NCBI GenBank assembly: GCA_963682175.1
Contig: OY821782.1
Span: 31,331,741-31,395,740, forward strand
Direction: 5' to 3'
Length of the DNA stretch: 64,000 bases
Source of the DNA: Triglochin maritima
Taxonomy: Eukaryota; Streptophyta; Magnoliopsida; Alismatales; Juncaginaceae
Part shown: piece by piece, positions 30,733-41,089 of the stretch
Layout of the letters: each line of letters opens with the position of its first letter
How positions within the stretch are numbered: the stretch's first letter is position 1
The notes under the pieces: generated by a model
The model's input: only the letters and a program-made list of their open reading frames with translations
What the model was told of the DNA's origin: nothing
Database searches by the model: none
Translations under genes and position numbers: made by a program

Positions 30733-31942
30733 CCTAACCTCATGATCGTTATTGTTACTAAACCCAGATGATGTATTATTTTGGTTATACGGGTTTGGTT
30801 GTTGTCTAGGAGGTTGACCATGTTGGTTTGATGAGAAATTGGAATTATTACGCCAACCCGAGTTATAGGTTTATGCGTATGGGTCATTTCTAGCATGGTT
30901 ATACATGGCATTAACTTGGTCCCATTCCGCACAATCCTCCATTACATGACCTATTTGACCACATCTAGAGCAAGGGATAGACGAGGCTTGAATCACTCGG
31001 TTTTGGGTTCATAGCTCTAAACTTTCCATTCTGCGCATAAGGGTAGCTAGTTTTGCTTCAGCCGCTATGTTGGCATCTACAGCTAAGACACCTGGTTTGG
31101 GTTGACTTGCTATTCTAGATCCAATACTCGGGTTAAGCGGTGTTCTAGCATTGTCCCATTGCATACTATTTTCAGCTAATTCCTCAAGAAAAGTCCAGGC
31201 ATCATTTTCATTTTTCGACATAAAGTTCCCTTGACTTACGGATTCTACCATAACCCTAGATGTGGGTGTCAATCCCTCATAAATAATTTGGCATAATTGT
31301 CATCTTGGAATTCTATGATGAGGGCATTGGGTCAGAACACTTTTGAATCTTTCTAGATAGGAATAGAACGGCTCGCTCTCAGACTGAACGAATGCAACAA
31401 TTTCATTCCTAATCCTCAGTCTTATGGTTGGGAAAATATTTTTTCAGGAATACTTGAACAAACTCAGCCCAACTCCTAATAGATCTTTCGGCTAGACTAT
31501 ATAGCCATTTCTTAGCGTCATCCTTCAGTGCTAGAGGCACAAATTTTAGACGCACTGCCTCCTCAGGAATATGCTGGTATTGCATAAGAGAGCAGATTTC
31601 CTCAAATTCTCTAAGGAAGAGGTATGGGTCTTCCCTAGAGGTGAACTTAGGCAACATACTCATGTATTGTGCCTTAAGTTCGAAGTCGCGACCCGGTATG
31701 GTGGGCATAACGATGCACGATGGCTGAGCAGGCATTGCTGGATAGCATCGATCCCTCAGAGTTATAGGTTGTGCAACAGGCGGGTCCACTACGTTCTCAC
31801 CCATTGGATCCGGGTGAGGTGGTACAGCAGGTGGATTGGGGCTAAGTTCCAGACTGGAATCTAGATGAACTCGTGAGAGTCGATTACTCAAGTCCCGAAT
31901 CCAAATCTGAGTGCACCGGGTTGAATCAATTTTTGAATTCAA
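30733..31942 (-). pseudogene. Athila-A1 gag (capsid and zinc knuckle)
   Basis: Capsid part at 31942-31409 with PKFTSREDPYLFLREFEE, LKFVPLALKDDAKKWLYSL and FLKKYFPNHKT, which are standard retrotransposon gag landmarks. A frameshift follows. The next part (about 31400-31280) has RNEIVAF and FYSYLERFK, with a stop near 31300. Then 31272-31009 (AWTFLEELAENSMQWD) and a CCHC knuckle CSRCGQIGHVMEDC near 30990-30945. Further stops precede the intact protease frame. The start codon is not certain. Confidence 0.8.
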
Positions 31943-31949
31943 ATTCGAA

Positions 31950-32572
31950 ATTTAAATTCCAAATTTAATTTCAAGAATTAAATTTTTTTTTTTAATATTT
32001 TCGTTTTTTTTTCAAAAGGAAAACAAACAATAGAATGGGGAAAAATGAGAAAGAAATCCTAATCTAGAGAATTTAGGTGAGAAGAGAAAGAAGACTGAGA
32101 TGAGAAGGGAAACCTAACTCTAAAGATAGAAAGAGGGTTGGTCAGAAAATTCCTAAGAAAGCACGGTTCAAACAATCCTAGACCTAGTGTCGCTTAGATC
32201 TAGACGACTCCTAACTGGTTGAGTCGAATTGATTCGCTTGATTCACCTCCCTCACTAATCAAACCAACTTGGCCAGGCCGTGTATAGCTAGTGGGGGCGC
32301 TTCCGACAGAGTCGGTGCCAATTAGACAACCACTTCGCTTGGAAGACTTACGTCAACACAAAAACACTTTCTAGACACCAAATTAAATTCAATCGGCTTC
32401 AGGTCATAGCAAGTCAAACCAATTCTTCTCCTTAAATGAGTCTGAGTCCTTAGGGGCCAATGTCTAATTGATTTTAAATTTAAGGCTTAGGTGACACTTT
32501 CGGATTGTGATTTGTGGGCCACGGAAGGGTGATGAAATCCCCACCGTATCTTTGCCTATGGAGTTGCCTTTA
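31950..32572 (-). other. Athila-A1 leader with 5' deletion
   Basis: Non-coding leader between the truncated 5' LTR and gag, with poly(T)/poly(A) tracts at 31983-32018. The LTR end and the primer site are missing at 32572/32573, so a deletion has joined leader to LTR interior. Confidence 0.55.
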
Positions 32573-33566
32573 AGATTTAAGGTTTAGATTAGAGAATTCA
32601 GAAACTTATAAGAAATCATATTAGTTATAAAGCATTACATGATAAATGATTTAACATAAACTCAAGTAATCAAAATATACTAACACGAAATTAAAATAAT
32701 AACATTCATTCATCTTCTCTTCACCCTAAATCCGTCACATCCACCCTTTGGAAGGAGTTAGAAACTCATAGAGGGAGGAAGAAGGGGTCCTTGAGACATT
32801 ACAAAAGAAAACTAAAAGTAAGAAATAAAAGACAGAATTTTATTAATGAAAAGAAGAATACAAAACTAAGATTAAGAATAAAAACTACCACCAAAGACTA
32901 AGGACCCTTCTAACATCGTTCTCGGGTCTATTTATAGTTGTTACAAGAGACCTAAGTATAGAATTGGAGAGTACACGTGTCCAGTCACGACTGGACAAAA
33001 TTGGAGCACACGGATCAACTAGGGGGCAGCGGAATCTCCGCATGGTATGTGTGAAATGCGGAGGAATCGCAGCACATCATGCTCTGATTTGGTCCAGATT
33101 TTGGTTGAATGTTTATGGTATGATTTGATCCTCCTTTACGCGTCTGGATTGATTCTTTCCATTCTTTTGAGCTCCGGATTAATTCTTTTATATATTTGAA
33201 GATCCACATTGATTTTTCTTTAGATTTTCTCCAAGATAATAAAAGCTACTCGTGATTTACAATTAGGTCCTTGTCTTTTTGCAATTAAGTCCCCGACTAC
33301 TTTTGTGCTTAAGTCCTTGTTCTTTTTGCAATTAGGACTTGAATGTTTTTATGCTTGGATACATTTCCATTCGTAACCCGATAATCTTGAACTTGGTCTT
33401 TATGATAGAAATGAGTCTTTTGCACGCGTTTATGCTCGGGATGTGGGTAAATTGCATTCAGGTCCCTGTATTCTGTAAATAAGACTAAACACATACCTTA
33501 GTAGCATTTATTGATGTAAAAGTAATCTAAATGAAAGACATATGATGCAATGTATGCAATGCATCA
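32573..33566 (-). repeat. Athila-A1 5' LTR, truncated
   Basis: 994 bp, nearly identical to 27243-28236. The promoter half is kept, including the TATA box and the paired palindromes, although one arm has changed. Confidence 0.85.
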
Positions 33567-33949
33567 ATGTCCATGGAGCATGGAGGGGGGTTGTTTCACA
33601 TGTTTGTGCACTGAATCCATGCACAATTTTCTTTTTGTCAGAAAGCATCGAAAACCTATCATATGCAGTCACCCGAATCCATTTTGGTCCTCCAAAACCC
33701 CTAACTAGAATCACAAGTTCGGACAACCAAAACACATTTGGTCAATATACAGGAAATATAAAAACAGGACAAAATTATTTGGAACAAAAACTCAACAAGT
33801 TAAAGAATAATATGGATTTTTTAGCAAAGGAAAAATTCAGGGAATATATGGATTGGAAAAATTCTACAAGATTAATGTAAGGTTGTAACTTGAAACACAA
33901 TTAATAAACGGATGTTTGATATATATATAGATCAAATAATGGATAAACA
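33567..33949 (-). repeat. Right direct repeat, second part
   Basis: Matches 13431-13768 and continues the repeat interrupted at 27008. It starts with the second ATGTC copy. Similarity stops near 33949. The outer flanks of the two repeats (GCAGG at left, AGATT at right) do not match. Confidence 0.6.
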
Positions 33950-34984
33950 AGATTAACACTCTGAAGATACGTACGTCCTTTAAAGCACACGAGTCTGTTC
34001 TTTAAAACTCAAAAGGGTCCTTAAACCACAAGCATGATACAAACAAATGCTTGCAAGAGGACTGATCAATAGTCTGATACATCATACATGGACACCTGGC
34101 GTCACCACTCACCATCCACACCAACCAATTTTTCTGATTTGTTTTGGATTTTTAAAGAAATTCAAAATTTGTACTATAAATTCTGATAGAGCGGGAAAAG
34201 TTACGGTTTCCCAAAAAGTGGTGGGAATGATCCTTTCCATTAGGAACAAAACCGGGCTAAACCACAACTTTTCAAAGAACTATCTTGTATTGGAAACTAA
34301 CATGGAAGTCCCGAGTAGTAGCGGTAGAAAGCAAGTGAGTTGGTCGTCGTTAAAACACTACGATCGTTTTCACTGGTCAAGGGTTTTCTTGATCTTGTTT
34401 AAATCAAGATTTTGACCACCAGTGTGTGGTTGTGTTATTGTCGGGGTCTGTCCTACAAATAGTGAAGGTTCTATCTTCTAAAAGATGGGCTCTGTTCTTT
34501 TTTGGGGGAGAAAGAAGAAGAAGAAGAAGAAAAAGAAGAGGAGGAAGAAAGAAGAACACTAACAAGTCTGAACAAGAAAAAAGAGGTTCAAAAGAAGAAC
34601 CTCATAGAAAAGAAAAGAGAAAAAAACACACAACAACCAAATTGTGCTGAAGAGGCTGAAATATAATGGAAATCAAATTTCAGACAAAAAATAACTGAAT
34701 TCTCCAACAAAAAGCTACCTAGCCAACCGACGCACACAACCAAATAAAAACATCGACATGAAAGCCATGACTTGGTTAACAATTGAGGAAAAAATGTGCT
34801 TCTTAATTAACAGCACCGGGGAAAAAGTTGGATAAAGTTGTGTGGTCCAAGGACGGGGTGGGGGGTGGGGGTTCAGTAAACCTAAAAGTTCTAATCACTA
34901 AAGGCAAAGGTCTAACAACGGATGTAAGTATATTTCATTTTGTGAATCGACTTTTGGTTTAATCCACTGAAATGACTAGTTAAT
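33950..34984. other. DNA-transposon debris, non-coding
   Basis: A partial CTTTAAAG-type repeat unit lies at about 33973-34040. A stem-like inverted repeat, CACTGGTCAAGG to TTGACCACCAGTG, spans 34369-34421. A (GAA)n tract lies at 34508-34560 and a G-rich stretch at 34855-34872. No gene supported. Confidence 0.4.
34508..34560. repeat. Purine-rich (GAA)n microsatellite
   Basis: AGAAGAAGAAG-type runs. The lysine-rich frame across it is a composition artefact. Confidence 0.8.
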
Positions 34985-35564
34985 TGTACTTATTTTAATC
35001 GACAGTTAATAGACGCATTGATTGGTGTGTTGGAGCAAAAACAGAAGCAGGGATGCTACCAAAGCAAGTTTATCCCATTCCCTACTCAGCCATCATTGCT
35101 ATCGTGGCCAACTATGATGATTTATTTTCAGATGTAGCGAAAAATACTAGAAAACTATGACCGAAAGGACACAGTCACTGCATAACCGTTGGTAAACAAT
35201 CATCGTTGGACACTGCTGATTGTAGATGAAAGAACTAAAGAAATAAAACACCTTAACAATCTTCCTTGAGTTGATAGAGACAACGATCCAACACCAATGA
35301 GTGTCCATGATGAACATGTTGCGGGAGATCCCACTTTAACATCGATTGGAAACTATCCTATGAAGGGGGAAAGTGCCAATGCAAGCACCCAATAGCGAGA
35401 ATCATGGAGTGTATGTCTTTCACTTGATAAAATGTGTATTGCTAGAAGTACATCACACAACTGACATGGACAGCAAATATCTACACTCAGTCAGAGGCAA
35501 AATGACAATGTATTTGCTGAGGGACTACAACTTCAGACGCCAATTTTTGATATTAGAAAATTGA
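34985..35564 (+). pseudogene. Ulp1/C48-type SUMO protease-like fragment, transposon-captured
   Basis: Ulp1 proteases cleave SUMO. The recognisable features are HRWTLLIVDERTKEIKHL (35196-35250), which is the histidine-bearing strand pattern of the family, and NSENHGVYVFHLIKCVL (about 35386-35436), which corresponds to the family's catalytic block where DCG is expected. Here NHG replaces DCG, so the catalytic Cys is absent. Several stops break the frame. Ulp1-like genes are known passengers of plant MULE and CACTA transposons, and a CACTA fragment lies just beyond the Athila-B insertion. The assignment rests on pattern recognition. Confidence 0.5.
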
Positions 35565-35715
35565 TTTGGAATCTTGTTAACTGTAATTATGTGAATTTTT
35601 TTGTATATTTTCAATTGTAATTATACACAATTTTTAAAATACAATTTTACAACTCCTAGAATTGTAATTGTTTGAAATTTTAAAATTATATTTTAAGGGA
35701 AAAAAATTAAATTTG

Positions 35716-36045
35716 AAAGTAGTTTGTTCTATTCTTTAAAACGTGAAGGAGTCCTTTCCTCTGAAAACACACTTATATTCCTCAAATCAAGAGTCTGTTA
35801 GAGGACTACTTTGTCCTTCAAAGGGAATAAATAGAGGGTCATGGCATGTCAGATTATACCTTTAAAACTGGCATGTGTCCTTTAAAGTACATGTATGTTC
35901 TCTAAACTCGAAAGTGTCATCTCCCCTTAAAAGACACTTATGTCCCTCAAAGCACGATGTTAAAGGACTGATTTGTCCTTTAAAGGGAACAAATAAAAGG
36001 GATGTGTCACGTCAGAATATAGCCGTAAAACCAACATTTATCTTT
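35716..36045. repeat. Tandem repeat of about 165-175 bp, CTTTAAAG-rich (left block)
   Basis: Two units (from about 35716 and 35876) share CTTTAAA, TTATGTCCCTCAAAGCA, TTTGTCCTTTAAAGGGAA, AAATAAAAGGG and GTCA.GTCAGA. A further unit lies at 51305-51480, directly across the Athila-B insertion, so the array was continuous before that. Such arrays are typical of the subterminal regions of CACTA transposons. Confidence 0.7.
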
Positions 36046-38359
36046 TGTTTAACGTTTTATTAATTAACCGCAAGTGCACGGCCATCGGTGAAGATGGGGA
36101 AAGTACGGGTCGATCCATAGGGAGGTGAGTAGTCTCTGATTTGTCAGAAATCAAGTGATGAAATTGGGGAAAAGAGATGTGAATACATTATGTGTTTGTT
36201 TTAAATACTGCAAGTGCACGACGTCGATGAAGACGTGGTAAATACGGGTCGATCCACAGGGAGGTATGTCAACTCTGGTTCGTTCGATGGCAAGTGGGAA
36301 AAAAAGGGGCGAAGAAGTGATTACACTAAATTATTATGATCTATGACCCTCTAATTAAGAACTAAATGCAGAATTAAAATACTAAGTAGAGGGTTAAGGG
36401 AATAAGGTTCGAATCACTGTTCACCAACTTCCAGTAACTATTATCAATTTAGCCCTAATTAATTCGGTTAACCGAATTCCATTCGGTTCACTGTTCCAAG
36501 GTAGACAACAAGATTGGTTGCGCTCTAATCTACTTAAGTTCGGTTGAACGTGTATACTTTTGTAGACCGAAGTTAGCGTGGGTTTTGCTCTGACAGTTAA
36601 GTTGGGTACAACGGTCATGTGCCACGTGTAAATAGTCGTTGGGTGCCTAAAGCCAAGAAGGACTCGGTTGACCGATAAGTATTCGGTCGTCCGAATTAGG
36701 ACAAGTCAATTGGGCTCTAGGGACTTGATTCAAATACGACCGTTGGAGCAAAGTCCAAAACCAGTGCAGGGCTATTTGGTCGACCGAAGGTGGTTCAGTC
36801 TTCCGTCGGGGCAATTCCAGATAACACCTAAGGTTTACTGATGGGAAGTATTCAGGTAACCGATAGGTGTTCGGTGGACCGAACTAGAAAGCTTTTGGTT
36901 GACCGCAAGGGGTTCGGTTTACCGAATCTTGATGGGACGGAGTCCTAGTGCTCAAGTTTACATTAAACCGTATGGACTCAATAAATACAAAATTACAGGT
37001 CTTGGTCCAAAGCTTTGATTACAAATCTTGAGTCTTGATGTCTTTGTCCCAATGCTCGTTTCATTGATTGTCTTGATCAACCTATTAACATGATTGCAAG
37101 TATACAAGTATGTATGCAATGCATGTAACCATGTTTACTCACTTTGATTGATTAGGTTGATTGATTAAGATTAGTTTGATTAAACATCAAAATTAATATA
37201 GATTAAGGTCAAAAAGCCAACAATCTCCCCTTTTTTATGATGGCAAATTCATATCTTAATACTTGATTTTCAATTTATAATCTCCCATTTTCTATATGAT
37301 TTCTCCCCCTTCATATATGCAAACTATGCATGTATAATATACCCCCTTAATAATATGCATAGTATGAGTAAATTGAAGCTCAATCCTTATCATTCTCCCC
37401 CTTTGACATCAATCAAATGCAAACAATAAAAGCATATGATGCAAAGATTTAGGATTACATAATTCTCCCCTTTAATTAGATGATATAACATTAAATGCTC
37501 CCCCTATCACTAAGGCCTAAAAGCAATGATGTATGTTATTGTTTAAGCATGTTACAATCCTAGATTAGAACCAAATGTTAAAGGTTAAGAGGATTGATAA
37601 TGTCACCCATTTTTTGATCTTCGATTTGGTATTGGTTCCAATCTCCTTTCGATAGGGACGACGACTTTATGAATTCGATCCAAATGATTTCCTTGAGGCT
37701 TGGAATCGATCTTCTTTTGCTTGAGCTGGTCGCTATCGATTTTCCCCCTTCTAAGTACCTACAAGTGAATATTTTGGTACCCAAACAACTTTGGGTCCTT
37801 TGACATTAATTTTTGGTACCCAAACTATTTTGATTTTAGGTGTCCAAACACTTGAGGAACTTTTATTTACAAAGAAATGCTTTCCATTCAATGTAGTATG
37901 AATAACATGGTTTTTGTAATTGTTAACATAATAGCCTAAACCATGGTTATTTAAACCATGCTTAGTTTGGTGTTCAATGGGTACTGATTAGCGGTCCATG
38001 TTTATCTAATTGGCCCCAGTTTCGGATGACTTGTTTTTGTGTTGATTTCTTCATGATTGGTGAACCCGATTTGGTTGTTGTTGTTTAGGCCCGGATCTAA
38101 ATGCATAAATACTCCTCATGATGGTGTGGAGCTTCTTGATTTGCTCATTGGCCTTTTGGTTTACATCTGAGTCCTCTCTGGCATCTCAGTCCATAAGTCC
38201 GACAATTCAGTCATTTCTCTTGCTCTTATGTCCTTTTTGTGTATCTTCTTCTCACTTGCTTTATTCCTGAAACTTAAACATAAAACTCGTTACGTACATT
38301 GCTTAGGTTAAAAATAAAGAATATAAGACACAAATATATGCATGATATGATGTCAATCA
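36046..38359 (-). repeat. Athila-B 3' LTR, rearranged and interrupted
   Basis: The outer end (36046-36185) and inner part (about 37984-38359) match the other Athila-B LTRs. In between lie a second LTR end of the 5171-6569 type (36186-36430), with its own TGCAAGTGCACGACGTCG signature, and Copia-A sequence (36440-37975). The polypurine tract on the minus strand is GTGTGAGGGTATT just beyond 38359. Confidence 0.65.
36440..37975 (-). mobile_element. Copia-A fragment inside the Athila-B 3' LTR
   Basis: Minus strand: the gag tail with the WVPK motif at about 37850-37760, an AT-rich end, the polypurine tract AAAAGGGGAGATTG (about 37221-37234) and an LTR from 37222 leftward to about 36440. The promoter half of the LTR is missing. 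The GGTCGACC array (36466-36930) is strongly decayed: GGTTAACC, GGTTGACC, GGTCGTCC and GGTTTACC all occur, still in pairs 19 bp apart. Confidence 0.65.
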
Positions 38360-40594
38360 AATACCCTCACACCTAACGTTTGCTAGTCCCGAGCAAAAGA
38401 AAGAGAAAAATGAAACAAAGGAAAAGGCATTCGTAAAATAGTGAAATCCTAAAAAACTTTTGTAGGAATCATGGTTGCACTTAGCACATGCCCCCTTGTC
38501 GCCAAAGAGGAGGAGTGATGTCTCCTGAGGGTTTTTAGCGGATACACCCCCAAAATCCGAACATTGATGCATTATTCAACCTATCAACACGACTAGATTG
38601 ACCCAATTTTGTCGATCATCGGATACAGCAATCCTACGGGCCGACTCTCTATATGTATTCAGTCCACACACCTAGCCTAATGAACCATTCGTGCAGAAAG
38701 TTAAGGACGTAAATGAAAGACATGGACACCCTTAACATCCTTATGTGATACAAAGTGTAAAGTCCATTATGGTTCTTATTTTTATTACTTTTTTCTATTT
38801 TGTTCTTCTTTTCATTTTATTTTTGTATAGTTGGTGTTTAATTCTCCTAGGGTCAGGTTTCGTGCATCATTGCCTATGAGGACCTACACTATCACGTACA
38901 CCTTCCACCAAATCTCTACATAAGATGATCCCCACCACCCGTGTAACGGGCGTTTGGTCGGTGCATCCCAAGTCATATGACTTGAAAGCACCAGGTAGTA
39001 AGTCCCCTCGGACCTAATTTTCCAAGTTGTAGGAGCCGTGTGAGAAGAGAGAATACCTACTCAGTTATTTCTTATCTACACATGAACCAAAACCCCTACA
39101 CCTACGGTTTCACAAAAGGAGTTTAAGGGTCCCTGAGTACAACAAACTTCCTTATATTAACATACACGAATTATTCGACTCACTAGGTTCAGGGTGGAAT
39201 TCTTTATTTGTTTGAGTACTGAAACCCTATGATTACACGCCCCTTGAGGGAAGACTGGGGTGCATCCTTACGACTAGATAAGACCTAAAGCCGTTATACT
39301 AGATATTGTAATGTATCATGTTCAAGTCAATTTTGGGAGCTTCTCTTTTGATTGTCTCTCAACAGTTTTGCACATGCTAAACACACGCAAAACCCACAAG
39401 ACATTTCTTTCACAAACACATGAAGATTTTCAAAGAAATGTGAAAATTTAAAGCACTAGGCAAGAAAAAGAACAAAAGTCGCCTAATCATCATGGTAGGC
39501 AGATATATCGATATTAAATGCAATACACTAACATGACCCTAACAATGCACACAAAAGAAAACAAAATGAAAGGAAAAGACTCGACTATGTACACATGTAA
39601 CCCCCCCCACACACACACACAAACTTACTTCATGCATTGTCCTTAATGATTGTGAGTACGATACTACATGGGTTTTTGCATGAAAAAGAAAAGATCTCAC
39701 CAAGTGAAGCACACAGGGACGTTCATGGTTATGTGGATGGACATATACCCGAATCCCAAAAACTTGTGAGATACTTAAGAAGGGAGACAAATATGTTTAA
39801 CAAATAGGGCCCAAATACACTTGGGTTGGGGCCAACAACAATCAATGCTCCCTTGTGGAGTCTTTTGTTTTTTTTTCTTTTTGTTTTTTTTTCTTCTTTT
39901 TTTCTCTTAAAACAAGATGTATACATCAACAAAGATATTCTCTTAATCATTTGGTCAAGGAACGTCAAATGAGAACATCAAGTCCTGTGGACCAGAGATT
40001 TGCCATGATGGACCCACTTCATTGGTACTCTGAGGTATCATTAGGGGTGAAAGGTCAAAACTGAAAGGCTCAAACTCCTCATGATATTGGTTGGCCGTAG
40101 GCAACGTAAATGAGTGGAGTTGTGTTGCCTCACTAAGGTTTAGTTGCTCGTCTAACAAAACCTTCCAACCAACAAGCGGGTTCATCGGAATGAGTTCCTC
40201 AGACTCATTCGTATGGGGCTTCTCCCCAAGTCATCCAACAAGGACCATCCAACCTCCTTTCTATTAGCAAGCATAAGCTCGGTCGTAGGTGGGTCCTTGT
40301 TGGAGTCAAGATGAAGTTCAAATAGCTCAACGGTCATGGGTCATGGGGTAAAGACACCTTCTAGTACATACATATAATGAGGTGAATCTCCCTCACTAAT
40401 AGTCTCAACTGAATCATCCAACAAACACTCCCTTTGTATATTCATGTTAGATGTCAGCTCACTATGTTGCATTGCAAAGACAAACAATGAGTTTTCGCTG
40501 GCCACACAAACATTCTCAACGGGTTGCATTGGTGTTGGGGGTGTTTGTTGATTTTGTGGTGATTTCTCTAATTTAAAGGTTTGTCCAAGAGTTC
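38360..40594 (-). other. Athila-B 3' non-coding region
   Basis: No supported gene and no polymerase remnants. It contains a CA-rich microsatellite after a C run (39601-39622) and a T-rich tract (39866-39908), which is purine-rich in the element's sense. The CTAGTCCCGAGCAAAAG phrase near the LTR matches one in Athila-A (28258-28273), showing the two families share their 3' ends. Confidence 0.55.
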
Positions 40595-41089
40595 TTATTG
40601 CCTACCAGAGTTAAACATATGAAACTCGACACTCACGTTACTGAATGAGAGCTTCATGAGACCATTTCTACAATTAATTAAGGCGTTGGAGGTTGGCATA
40701 AATTTTCTACCCAAAATCAAAGGTATTTGAGAGTGGGTGTTCGCTACAGGGTTGGTATCGAGGACGACAAAATCTACTGGAAATATAAAATCTCCAACTT
40801 TAATGAGCACGTCCTCAATGATCCCCTTTGGGACAGGAATGGATCTATCCGCCAATTGATGAGTGATCTTAGTTGGTTTCAATTCTCCGAAGTTCAACTG
40901 TTAATAAATAGAAGATGGGAGGCGGTTGACCGTTGATCCTAAATCAAGCAATACGTGACTCATGCTAGTGTCCCCGATCATACACTGAATGGTAGGACAG
41001 TCAGGGTCCTTGTACTTTGTGTATGTGGGATTGTAAAAAAGTGAGATCACACTCGTAGCTAAGAATACTTTCTTAGGAACATTGGTCTT
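40595..41089 (-). pseudogene. Athila-B aspartic protease
   Basis: Continues from 42647 on the other side of the solo LTR. The protease active site is LLDLGSTVN at about 40970-40944, followed by a stop within the next 50 bases. The rest (40897-40595) is open, with KGIIEDVLIKVGDF, VDFVVLDT and the LGRKFMPTS flap. Closely similar to the Athila-A protease but a distinct family. The domain ends at a stop at 40595. Confidence 0.8.

Larger units (their letters stand above)
27009..33566 (-). mobile_element. Athila-A1: Athila-like element with gag and protease only
   Basis: Read right to left: 5' LTR 32573-33566 (truncated), gag 31942-30733, gag-protease ORF 30732-29500, non-coding 3' part, polypurine tract (GGTGTGGGGGTATT, about 28237-28250), 3' LTR 27009-28236. 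The perfect target duplication ATGTC is at 27004-27008 and 33567-33571. The 5' LTR lacks its last about 234 bp, and with them the primer site, although the rest is nearly identical to the 3' LTR. No reverse transcriptase, RNase H or integrase is present. The second copy at 43705-47691 shares the same gene-poor 3' part. Confidence 0.88.

Noticed and set aside
34369..34421. Inverted repeat starting CACTGGT as a pair of CACTA termini
   Set aside because: The arms are only about 50 bp apart with no room for an element, and no 3-bp target duplication is clear. It is kept as a possible hairpin only.
34426..34650. Lys/Arg-rich 74-codon frame
   Set aside because: Translation of a (GAA)n microsatellite with no upstream gene context.
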